64,000 bases of DNA, taken from assembly GCA_013407085.1 (NCBI GenBank), contig JACCGJ010015379.1:1-64000 (forward strand), in the 5' to 3' direction. The notes under the pieces are model-generated. The model saw only the letters and a list, made by a program, of their open reading frames with translations. It was not told where the DNA came from and made no database searches. This DNA comes from Atriophallophorus winterbourni (Eukaryota > Platyhelminthes > Trematoda > Plagiorchiida > Microphallidae). Of the stretch, positions 1-10,810 are shown in pieces; the stretch's first letter is position 1, and every line of letters starts with the position of its first letter. The position numbers and the translations under genes are program-made.

Positions 1-215
1 AAGGTAGCCATGCACTGGCATCCGCAAGGTAAACGAAAAAGGGGACGGCCCAAGGAAACTTGGCGCAGAACTTTGGAACGCGAACTACATGCACAAGGAT
101 CCACGGTGCAGACGGCAACGGAAGCAGCGACAGACCGGAACCACTGGCGTGAAGTTGTCTTCGCCTCATGTGCCACCAGGCACGGAGAGGACTGAATGAA
201 TGAATAATGAATGTA
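1..215 (+). mobile_element. RTE-like LINE 3' end
   Basis: A 61-codon open frame (10-195) reads GKRKRGRPKETWRRTLE near its start and ends HWREVVFASCATRHGED. This is the usual C-terminus of RTE/BovB-like reverse transcriptases in flatworms. The stop is followed directly by tandem TGAA units (TGAATGAATGAATAATGAATG), the short repeat tail typical of this clade. The element enters from outside the window, so only its 3' tip is seen. Confidence 0.75.
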
Positions 216-2577
216 CAACTTTGTGTTATTCATGCAATCAGCCAATACACGAGTTCGAGTATACAATACACGAGCGTCTCACAACTTATGCCTTTACATA
301 CTGACATGTATTACTAAAACGCAGAGGGGGCCCAGGCGGTTATTGCTGGACTGATGCAACGGAAATATTGTGTTAAGTAGCCAGATCTCCGGCAGCTGTC
401 ACTCGTTGATTTGCAATGACCTGATGCCTTCATTGCCGGTATACTGCATCAGATACACAATGATGTTTAGGGCAATTCTATCATCCATTTCACATATCTA
501 AATGTTATACACTGCACATATTCACGGAAATGTTGATAAAGTCAATTTAAACGTGAATTTTTGAATCAACATTTCGGAGTGTTAACAACAATATCTTCCT
601 CGCTGCATGTTCTCCTGTCAATTACTTTTACGAAACATTGTAATGCTACTTCCGAATAGGATATTATTGCGAGCTCTGATGAACAAGGAGATTTCACCAC
701 TTTTGACATTATAATTCAACTACTTAAACTCCGCACAAATTCTTTGTCTCACACAGAGAGGAATTTAGTGATTCTACACAATGCAACCAGTGTACGTTTG
801 AATCTCATCTGCAAACTTTGATCACTAATTTCTATGGTATATATCTAACATTATTGTTTTTTGTGCAACGCCACCTTAAAATTGATTTTTCCACACATTT
901 TCATATGACCAGTTAACCGTTTTGTTGTTAACTTGTTTTAACATTTCAAAATAAAACAAGGATATTCTATGCCCCGCTCGTTTTAAATTCAACACATTCT
1001 TCATATTTCGAAACATGGAATTTTTGCTGCACTGGTTGAAGAATTTTGAAATGAATGCTGAAAAAGCACGATTGAAAAAAATCTTACAGGATGAAATATC
1101 ATGAATTATCATCACAACGTTTGATGTCGCTGGTAGACAAATTTGAAGCGGATTCGGATTTGGAATTTTGAAAGTTTTCCATGAAAGACTAAGTTCTTTT
1201 TCCTGTTCGTACATTGTATTTAAAAAATTTGTGGTTTAAGTAATATTCGCTGAAAAGTTGTTCAAACAAATAAAGTTTTTGTAAAACATTGTTCTGATTG
1301 TTTCTTTCACCTTTTACTTTTGAGTTTATTTATGTATTATTTTTGAGATGGTAGTGAAGGATATTAATATCCAGACAATACCTACGTTTCCTGACGTAAG
1401 CATATCCGATAAGCATAAAAGTTAACTACGCTATACGACATCAATGTAACTGGGTTTCTTTATCTGCAAACATCATTTCTGGTCCGTATTCATTATATAT
1501 CGACGTGTAATCTGATGTTGTCTAAGCAAAATGTATTTACATACGAAAGAGAAATATAATCTACGCATTCAATAGTAAATAATCCTAGTAAAAGTTGGAT
1601 GATCTTATTTACGATACAGTATAAGATGTTGAAGTTAAATTCACAAAATTTGGTTCATCGTATGACATTTATATCAAGATACACCAAAGCTAAAAAATAT
1701 TCCGTGTTATTAAGAATAAGCTGTACATAATATTCATCATTAGCATGGCGGCGATGCTGTGTCCAAAATGGAATTGTGTATCATGCACACCTCGTATAAA
1801 ACGTTAGACAATTTGATCTCATCATGACGACAAAGTAACACCTGAGATTACCCACGCACCAATACATTATTTTTCTGGGTTCAACTCCAGAGGTTATTTC
1901 ACCTACGCGTATTGTCGGGAGGCGCTCAATCCCGATGTAAAACTAATTTTTAAGTGTAGAATATTCGTGTGGCACGAAGGTATTACTCAGAATGTCACCT
2001 AAGCTTACGCTCAATAGTCTTTGACCGTGTGTAATCTTTACAGCCTAAGTATACTCAGAATTATTAAAATTAAGGCGATATATATATGTCAATTCTTAAA
2101 CATTTGCTTTGCAATCAAATCACTTGGAGATTTTTACTCAATCTTTGTGGATGTTGCATTCTTATATACACTGTGCATGATGTAACCAAGTCATGCACTC
2201 CTACTAAGCCGGTGTATTGAATTATCTTAATATATTTCCTGAAACATACGCTGTAACGATTTTTACACGATTGGATCGATTAAAACGATTAACTGCCAAA
2301 TAATGATAATTAATTGGTAATTTATATGACAAAAAGCACAATGACTTGAGTGGATTCCTTAATGAATCTATTAAGTTCTTTTACGATTGCAAACGCAAGA
2401 GAACCATTAATTGATTAAAAAAATTATCCAAATAATCTTGTGAATGTTAACTGGTTGTACCTGATTAGTGCATATGAAGTTGAACAATCCATTTTTTCTG
2501 ACTTGGAGTTCTCAAACAATTATTAGAACAATAATCTATATTCAACCGTTATATCCAGCTATCTGCATGTAGTTGTT
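216..2577. other. AT-rich intergenic sequence, nothing recognised
   Basis: Downstream flank of the KCNQ gene model. Open frames are short and show no recognisable family. I saw no RNA gene. Confidence 0.5.
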
Positions 2578-2937
2578 GTTGGCCTCCGTCGGTCGTTGTC
2601 GACCATGGATGCACATCACATCACATGAATTTCATGTTTTGCAACTTTTTGAGTGACTAAACAGTCCGATTCGGGAGGAACAATCTCTCCCGCAGCGATT
2701 GCAACGATAGTCAGAACTCTGTTGTATTGCATCAGTTGCACGCCGGCGGCGTGATCTGCGTTCAGCAGCCGGGAGCTGTATTTGCTCCTCCCCGGCTTGC
2801 AGTCGACGCTTTACACAATGCCTCCAAAGTGAGCGGTCAAGAGCAAGTTCTTCCCAGCTTGCGGAGTCAATGTCAAGGGCTTTCATATCTCTTTTGCAAA
2901 CATCTTTGTACCGATCTTCATGTAGAGTGTAAATCAA
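2578..2937 (-). mobile_element. LINE fragment, C-terminus with zinc-finger-like motif (family Z copy 1)
   Basis: The minus strand reads YKDVCKRDMKALDID, then WRHCVKRRLQAGEEQ, and ends [20 protein letters not shown]. The last piece is a C-x2-C...H zinc-finger-like C-terminus found at the end of a common animal LINE reverse transcriptase. The 3' untranslated piece (ATGGTCGAC..., then a GGAGGCC-like end at about 2578) recurs at 7860, 51055, 51230, 51500 and 58130. The frame is open for about 95 codons; the rest of the element is missing. Confidence 0.8.
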
Positions 2938-5900
2938 TTTGCGCGGTTCAAACCCTCTTTAAGCTCGATAATGTTATGGCTCCTGAATTCTGTAGTAGTC
3001 AACACATACAAAATATATTACTCGTCGAACTACCGAAGTTAATGCTCAGTTCCTTTGAAGGTCCCATTTCTCTCAAGTTGCACGGCGGTTGCTTTCCGAT
3101 TCAAAATGGCACTCTATAGAATTGTACTGTTTGAGTTCTTTTACTGTTCTTATTTCAAAATAATCTTAATTAAATACAAATTTGTCGGAATAAATTAATA
3201 CCAAAAATCTCATGTGAATTTCAAATGGTACTACCTCGAAAACGCCAAAATGTTGTTGAGTGTCAGAACATTTTACGGAAATTGTAAAACCCAGTCAAGT
3301 GCAAAATTTTAAGAAAATCATGGAAAGATCCCTAATGTGAGCTACACCGATATTCGTTATTTCACGCAAGGTGAGATCATGACATCTAAAATTGATTCAG
3401 TATTTGAAAAAGATTATCATTAATTTACCTTCATTCTGTGAATCGGCTAGATCGTCACTCGAAGTCCCTACACTGAGACAAGCCATGTTTGCTTAGGCTA
3501 ACCTCCATTAACGGGAAGTTTATGAAAAATGTCCTACTGAATTCCCATTTGCTCAAATCAACAAAGTGCGTCATATTAACATAACTATGAGAGGTTAGGA
3601 GTAGATTTGGCTTGGTAACTGTTCGGTGGTCACCCTCCTAACGAATTAAACAAGCCGGATTACATGATCTACCAAAGTTCGCAATGGAGAGAAATTGCTG
3701 TTGGATGAGAGATGTTGTGTTTTGACAACAAACCATATATTCTCTAAATTCAAATTGTCTGACTCGGCCATGCCAACCAACTTCAGTCGTTCCCACCATG
3801 CACTTTACCACGATTATGGTGTACAATCGCACGTTCACTCTGTTGTTGCCATATAAATACAAACCATGTCCACGGTCAAAACCCACACACTAGGCGCTTG
3901 GACCTTGGACTTCCGATCAACGTACCATACTGGCATTGTTCTGCTTTCCTGACTTTTGGGTTAAAAGTACATGATCTTTAATTGTCGGCATTTATCGCCG
4001 ATATAATCGGTTCATCGAAATCGGTGGTGGTCGAAATGTTTAAAATATTATGCTCGTTGAACTATCGCGTAATAGACCCAAGTTCAACCAATATGAGATT
4101 TCTGTGAAGTAGCATGTCTATCATGCCCTGTTCGAGATGACATTCTATCGGTTCAGATACTTGAAAACGTAGATTGTTCTCCTAGGTCACATTTAAATCT
4201 AGTATTCAGACAAACATTTACAGAAATTTTCAAGTGTTAATAGACTAATATCAAGTGAGTTGCGATTCACGCTTCGTCGTCACACGCAAAATGGATTGTG
4301 TAGCGAAACTTTAATTGAGTGTAACGCAGACCTACAATGATTGATGTATCTCGTCTATAATGTTGCAAAAACCGTTAACAATCTCATCTGGGTGGGCTAA
4401 ATCGCTAAACACACAACATATATATTTAATATTTGCTGCCCTGCATATGCCATTTCAATAAATTGAAAAAAACATTTAAAATTACATGTTTTCCGGCTTA
4501 TAGCACGTTATCAACATGTTTCAGCAGTGATGCAAAGCGAAGATCTACACATTCTGCAGATGGATAGGATTTGATGCGCTTATCAAATAAATTACTCTAC
4601 GGTCAGTGTCGACGCTCGTTCAATTCACTTCCATTATATAGAAGCTCATCAGTATATCCTGAGCTCCTAAAATCTGTTTTCTTGTTTATACGGAGAACAT
4701 TTCCTTTGCCTATCGCGTACAATTCACAAAACTCAATAAAAACACTGGATACATGCTTTGTATCTCCGTACTGCATACGTAGCACTAGGAGAAGCGGTCA
4801 TCTCCCTACCTTATGTTATCCAAGATTGCTATTTTTCGCAATGAAACTAAAAGTTTGTCTTAAAATAAAATAAACAACTTTTGTGTGTGTGACGGAAAAG
4901 CATGCAAATGAATATTTTATTGTGTTATCTTTTCTTGAAAGCCGCTTATGCGGAGTTGCTTAGCAGCTAAAAATTATGTTTTGTTGCAGAATAAAAGTAT
5001 TTCACATTCAACGGATTCAATTTTCAATGTTTCACTTATTAGAGTTTATAGGATTTTTTAAACAATTTTCGTATTCTACCTCTCAGCCCAAGACGATTTC
5101 TGAAAATGTTACCTCTTGTACATTACCTCATATTTTCCAGTGTTCTGCTAATGTATGTCCTGCATATTTCTTTAATTCAGATTTTCATTCCCAAAACGTG
5201 TTTAGCCTCTCATGAAAGCATACTTTCTATATTTTTGAAAGACCGCCTTTATCATGCGATTGACCAATTAATACTACTCTTTTCACACGCTGCATGACGT
5301 TATCATCAATTAACAAACTTCTTGAAAGACTCAATTGATGAATAGCATGCTGACTGCAGGAAACGCCATTATATCGAAGGTCAATCATATAATTTGCTTC
5401 AAGAAACGTTTGCCAAATCGAACTTATTATTAATCAACTTCGGTCAAATTCATCTTGTTGATATTATATTTATATTATATGTGAATATATTCGTATAATG
5501 ATGCATTGTCATTGTTCTTCTTGTAATGTCAAGCGTTTGAATCATCAGACAAAAGTCTCAAGAATCATGAATTTTAATTTATTTATACCCATCACCTGTA
5601 TGAACACATTCGAGAGTTTGCAAAACATGCACCATGCGACAACAAAATCACAAGTTTGTTGTCTGGATTAGACATGAGAAACGGTTAGTTGAAAAGAGAG
5701 AATCCGAGCTGCTCATAGGGATCACGCCAAGGAAGTAATTTGGACTCGCTACTGCGAGTTATTAATTTATTTCTCGTCAATTATAAGCAAAAATTGCATG
5801 CAATTAAATTTTTTTCACGAAGATTTTAACGAATACAAAGCATCTTAACGCAAGATTGAATGAGCTTAGACAGTAAAACTATGCGTCTACTTCTCAAACG

Positions 5901-6834
5901 CCACAATTGAATGTTTCATTCTGTCTAAGAAACTGCCACTGTTTTAACCACTTCCAACACAATCGTGTTCAAGGACATGAATTTACTGGTATAGCCAATT
6001 CTGTATTTAATTCGAGCCTTGACTATTAATAGTCGAATGGATGGGAATTGAAATTCGTAACGTAAAGGGATTATTATCCACTAGGTCGGACAGAACTACC
6101 TTCTAAACAATTCACAGTTATCGAAATCCTCTGAACGTGCCATCCACACGTTTCTTCAATCTCAGCTTACATTACAAAGACACACCTCCACGATTGAAAG
6201 CAGGGTTTATTACATTTATTTAGAAAGGCGATATCTGTTCAGATATGGCAAATTATAAACCATGAAAAGTTAGTTCATTGAATCTCTAAATTAACGGAGC
6301 GCATTGAAACCCCACGCACACGAGAATATTAGGCAAGCCGAAATATTTTGAGTGCAGCGGAATATGGTTATCGCGAAAAATGATCGTGACTATCAAACCT
6401 GCTAACTAATTTGGAGTATTAGGCTGAGGTAATAAATGAATGTGATGCTATAATTTCATGCATACATTAGTATTTTCAAAGCTTTCAAAGATGGTCAACT
6501 ATGACATTTAAGTGCAAATGATTGAGGTTTATGGAATTTTATCTTGGATTAACTTACTCTTAAGTATGTCCAAATTTGCAAACGCATCACCCTTTCGAAA
6601 AATTAGTCGTTTAGTGGCAGATATTGTATGGATGGTGATACGTATTCCATATTATAATGCTGTTCCCAAGAATGCTCAAACTCGTTTTTTCCACTTTAGC
6701 ATGAAGGGCTCAGACCACTATAAAGTTTCTATTTTAAAAGCCTTTAAAATTCACTGAAACGTCAAACAAGGGTGTTTATTTGGTTTCAGTGCTTTTAGGC
6801 GTTTACTTTGCTCCACGTTTGAACCACGAGTTTA
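2938..6834. other. AT-rich intergenic sequence with one repeat scrap
   Basis: No gene recognised. At 4876-4917 there is a short scrap (GTGTGTGTGACGG, then GCATGCAAATGA) identical in kind to the end of the hammerhead-bearing repeat subfamily B. Confidence 0.45.
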
Positions 6835-7880
6835 CCTACGCGCCGGAATTGATGGTGAGCTTTACAACCTAAACTGGTTGAGAGCACAATTAAAAAGCAC
6901 AAGATGTGGTAATCCGTGCCGACGATGCAGCCAATAATGCTAACTCGCAAGAACACTTCTAGTCACTAATGGACGGTTTTTCGTCAGCATGAAATCAATT
7001 GGGGTTAGGAATCATCATGAGCAAGACCAAAGTCGTTGGTCAAGGGACTGTATCGCCTCCAATCATTACTGTTGGAAACTGTCAGTTTGAACTAGTACAT
7101 CATTTCACATATTTTGGTTCAAACATTGAGGATAATCTTTCGCTAGACATGGAAATGGGTAAGCGGATGGTCAATGCAGCTGTAATTTTGTCCCGATCGA
7201 ACTCTCGCGTTTGGGGTAACCGCGAGCTCACTGTAAAGACAAAAATGATGGTATACAGCGCGTGCGAAATAAATGCAACAGCGATACCTTCACCTGTCGC
7301 GCAAGACACGAACGAAAGATAAATGCTTTCCATCTACGAAGAATTTGTCGTATCTTGAACATATCGTGGATGGACAAATTGACTAATGCTGAAGTGCTTT
7401 CAAAAGCTGCTCTACAGTGCATATTCACTCTGCTCAGAAAGCACCGCCTGCCGTGGTTTGACCACGTATACAGAATGAAAAATTGTCATATTCCGAAAGA
7501 TCTACTCTATAGTGAGTTGAAAGCAGGATGTCGACCTTTGGCTGAACCGCGATTACAGTATCAAATTGTTTGCAAATGAGATATGAAAGCTCTTGGCATT
7601 GACCCCGCGAGTTAAGAAGAACTATCTATTGACCGCTCACTTTGGAGACATTGTGTAATGCGTCGTCTGCAAGCTGGGGACGAGCATATACATCTCTTGG
7701 TAGCTGAACGCAGATCACCCCGCCGGCTTGCAACTGACGCTTATCGACCAAGTACTACCTATGGTTGAGAGCGCTGCGGGAAATATTGTTCCTCCTGAAT
7801 AGAACTTTTTAATTATTCAAAAACGTGATCGTGAAACAATCACGCGATACATCCATGGTATACATTTAACGAAGGGGGCC
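6835..7880 (+). mobile_element. LINE fragment, family Z copy 2 (RT thumb to 3' end)
   Basis: A degraded plus-strand copy in several frames. It starts with the region before the catalytic FADD box (GELYNLNWLRAQ; ADDAANNANS, with the box decayed), then SKTKVVGQGTVSPPIITVG and YFGSNIEDNLSLDMEMGKR. After a frame change it continues [20 protein letters not shown] and HVYRMKNCHIPKDLLYSEL. The zinc-finger end at about 7760 has lost cysteines, and the shared 3' end closes at about 7880. Stops and frameshifts make it a pseudogene. Confidence 0.85.
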
Positions 7881-8869
7881 AAAAAATGGAATATGCGACT
7901 CGGTGTATGCAGTTTTAAAAAAATTCCAGTGTTTGAAAAACGCTTATAACGAAATTACTGTTCCGAGCTGGGCCATGTGAGCTCGCTTGAATTTTTTGAT
8001 AACAAAATACGAAACATCCGCATTATGATGCAGAACGCATGCATGATGGTGTAATTGAAATCTATCGGTCAGGTAGACGTGCAAGCGACAAGAGAAAAAT
8101 TACATCACTTTACACCTTTGCTTTGCCTTTATATCTGTCGTGCTAAAAATCAATAATTCCATACATTTTCCTTGTTTTATGTAAATAAGTATTCCTTTAT
8201 GTGTAAACCAAGAAATAAAATTAAAACTTTTTCAGCGTGTCAAGGTTTTTCAATAACAATGAACACTCTGCCAAGTCGATCCCAAAGTTCACTGTCCATC
8301 AGCGTAGAATAGCGAGAAGCCGATCGATTACAAAATATTGATTTATTTACCACGGAGTGAACATGTAGTGCGGGGAGATGTGAGAAACATATTACTGTAG
8401 TGATTCCCCTTTTTTGCATATTTCCACTTTGTACACAATCATTCATTTTTGTCATTCGAATTAATGTTAATACACTAATTGGCGGTTAATATATTTTCGA
8501 AATTTCAGACTTTGTCTTATTCCGTGGTTGCGTTGTGCGTTTCATCGTACGGAAAATGTCATTAAAGGATCATCCAACATTTTGCAACTTGGATTCCATC
8601 TCTTGGATTTTCCTGTGTGGATTTATCTTGTTATCACTCGAATTCACTGGATCTTTCGTTGGACTATTGATCTTTTGATCTTTTTGTGTAGTACTGACTT
8701 ATTTATGTTACCATACAAACAACATTTATAACACATAAAATCAATGGTTCCACAAGGTGGGTCCTAATGTCTATAATAATTGTAAACATCAATCAAAGTT
8801 GTACTGTATTCATTTATCGATAGTAGTGTCCAATTTAAGGCAAATAAGCAATTCGGATGATTTATTCGT

Positions 8870-9270
8870 TAGGAGCAATGTCTCTTAATAGAGCAACATC
8901 ATCTTCAGAAGCGTGAGCAGATGGGCAACATCAGTCGCTGTCGAACGATATAAAATGCGTCAATGCCGGTCAAAGGACCACCAAGTTGTGAATACTTGAA
9001 ATGTACCCGTTAGCACGAACTCAATTGTCAAATCAGATGGGAATAGTAAAATGGGACAGACATGATTAATGTCAGTGTTGTAATTACTTGATTTGCTTAT
9101 ATATGATCGACGTTTACCTTGTGCTTTGTCTTGTGCGTAATAAACGCGTTGGGACGAATCGGTTTTTTTCTTGTGTTGTGAGATTCGAGAATAAATGCAA
9201 TTTGCAGTGGAATGGTTGACCTCAGAGATGAATCGAGACGGAATCGAAGTTTGTGTGAAACTCCGGGAAA
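8870..9270 (+). repeat. LTR-like repeat, copy 1
   Basis: Shares ordered blocks with 14330-14780, 22085-22510 and the minus strand of 41670-41960: AACGATA...ATGCCGGTCAAA, GGACAGAC, GTCTTGTGCGTAATAAACGC, TCTTGTGTTGTGAGATTC, GTTGACCTCAGAGATGAATC. An internal AATAAA-type signal some 40 bases before a constant end, followed by conserved sequence that would be the start of the internal region, is how an LTR looks. No coding sequence of the parent element was found, so the class is inferred. Confidence 0.5.
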
Positions 9271-9725
9271 ACGTTACATTGAGTGAACTGAAGCCTGTAT
9301 AAAAACGTCATAGAAATTATAACGGGAACTTGGCATCGAATTACCGGAAGTAATCACATCCGGCCTCTGACCAGCACATTACTATATTAAGTGCTCACGT
9401 TGTCAAATAACGTTGTTCACGCTCTAGTAGTCAGAAGGGTTATATGATTTGCAGTTGGCTACGTGGTTTTACAACCATCCTATGCTTACTCTGGTCTGTT
9501 TAGCCGTTAGTTGAAATAATAGTGGTGAATGGAATACAAGGTGATACTTGAATATCACTTTGGTCATCCATATGCGCCTTAAGTGCTTGACTACGAATCA
9601 CTATGTGATTCTGTGTTTAAACATCGTGGTTCGTTGTACGAACCCTATGCAACAGTGTCATTCAAGTATCACCTTGTTTACCATTTATCCACTGTTTCTT
9701 GGATCACTGAACCTAATCTTACTGT

Positions 9726-9767
9726 CTCCACCTGATGACGACAAACAGCCAGAAACCGGTAGTGGAG
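9726..9767 (+). ncRNA. Type-I hammerhead ribozyme, subfamily A, unit 1
   Basis: Helix I CTCCAC (9726-9731) pairs fully with GTGGAG (9762-9767). The core CTGATGA (9732-9738) and GAAA (9752-9755) are intact. Helix II is GAC/GCC around an AAACA loop, with one A-C mismatch. Helix III is only the palindrome ACCGGT, and the cleavage base is A9761 (GTA). Confidence 0.85.
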
Positions 9768-9965
9768 TGTAATTTCGGGGATATGAGCAACACATCTCTT
9801 TGGTGATCCATAAGCGCCTTGAGTGCTTGACCACGAATCACTATGTGATTCTGTGTTTGAACATCGTGGTCCGTTGTATGAACCCTATGCAACAGTGGCA
9901 TTCAAGAATAACTTTATTTACCACTTATCCACTGTTTCAAGGCTCACTAAACCTAATCTTACTGT

Positions 9966-10007
9966 CTCCACCTGATGACGGCAAACAGACAGAAACCGGT
10001 AGTGGAG
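9966..10007 (+). ncRNA. Type-I hammerhead ribozyme, subfamily A, unit 2
   Basis: Same fold as the copy 240 bases upstream: helix I CTCCAC/GTGGAG perfect, CTGATGA and GAAA intact, helix III ACCGGT, cleavage base A10001. Helix II reads GGC/GAC, so it too has one mismatch, at the same pair but on the other side. Confidence 0.85.
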
Positions 10008-10040
10008 TGCATTTTCGGGGGATGTGAGCAACATATCACA

Positions 10041-10411
10041 GTGGTGAATGGAGTTATGATTTTTCATTACTCCCACTCCTGCTCTGATAAACCAAGCAGC
10101 CTTGCAGCAAGTCATAATTAATTCGAATTAAAAAAGACAATACAACAAGTTACTATGTTTTGTTTGACCTAAACCAGTCGGAGAATTCCATAACAGTGGT
10201 TTATAAATTCATCTTAAAAATAACTGGTTCAACTTAATTAACATCGAATCTTCGTTTATCAAAAATTCTGATAAATGTCACTCTGGTTTTGTGTTCTGGT
10301 TACCCATTTTGAGTTGATAGAAAGAGCGTGTTTTTGTACATTATTCTTTGAAAAATAGTTCATTAAAAATGGTGGTCCCGGCTTCTAAATGGAAGACTGT
10401 ACAACTGCATC
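10041..10411. other. Sequence just past the KCNQ stop
   Basis: Would be the 3' untranslated region of KCNQ if the TGA at 10414-10412 is the true stop. No minus-strand AATAAA was seen and no other feature is apparent. Confidence 0.4.
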
Positions 10412-10810
10412 TCACCGATATTCCCCGTTCAATAAAAAATGAACACGGGTCTTATTTTGTTTGGCTGAATTAGAAAGGCTCTCTTCGGAATCGGAAGAAG
10501 ATGCGAGTTCAATAAATGCCTCCACTGATTCAGGAGACTTGGTAAAAAACACATCATCTCTGGCAATGTTTACGTCATCTGATAATTGAGTAAAACGGTT
10601 GTCGACAGTGTTTGTGGTGTTGAAGCATGATAGACCATTGTCTGCGTTGTCACTGTCTTTTGAGGCGGTGTTTGTCGTCTTCGCAAAATTGCGTGATTTC
10701 GCTTCCATCAGCCAGGATTCGTATGATTGTGTTCGCATTTGTGAGCCCATGGAAAGCGTGGTCTGATGGCTTTGAATTAGTTTGTCTACTTTCTTCTCAA
10801 TTGACATCAA
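10412..10810 (-). CDS. KCNQ: KCNQ exon 11: coiled-coil helix D and C-terminal tail
   Basis: Begins [15 protein letters not shown], which continues the helix D coiled coil; the family pattern is SMEKKLDFLV. The acceptor is ATTTTGATTTAG ending at 10811. The remaining 117 or so residues are Ser/Asn/Thr/Asp-rich with no recognised domain ([19 protein letters not shown] near the end). The frame ends at TGA 10414-10412, but the same bases form a good donor (CG|GTGAGA at 10416/10415), so the tail might splice on. I saw no AATAAA in the minus-strand sequence down to about 10100, so the 3' end stays open. Confidence 0.85.
   Translation of the reverse strand: MMSIEKKVDKLIQSHQTTLSMGSQMRTQSYESWLMEAKSRNFAKTTNTASKDSDNADNGLSCFNTTNTVDNRFTQLSDDVNIARDDVFFTKSPESVEAFIELASSSDSEESLSNSAKQNKTRVHFLLNGEYR

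Larger units (their letters stand above)
9555..10040 (+). mobile_element. Retrozyme-like tandem dimer, subfamily A, 240-bp units
   Basis: Two head-to-tail copies with a period of 240 bases (TGGTCATCCA at 9561 and TGGTGATCCA at 9801; ribozyme cores at 9726 and 9966). Each unit has a dyad-rich segment (CACTATGTGATT), CCCTATGCAACAGTG, TACCA...TATCCACTGTTTC and then a hammerhead ribozyme. Cleavage after A9761 and A10001 would free an exact 240-nt RNA. No open frame belongs to the unit. The layout matches animal retrozymes or Penelope-type terminal repeats rather than a SINE. This is the best-preserved dimer in the window and lies just beyond KCNQ exon 11, on the opposite strand. Confidence 0.85.

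Noticed and set aside
4500..5300. Several 60-100-codon plus-strand frames
   Set aside because: No domain, no splice context and low-complexity composition; likely chance frames in AT-rich DNA.
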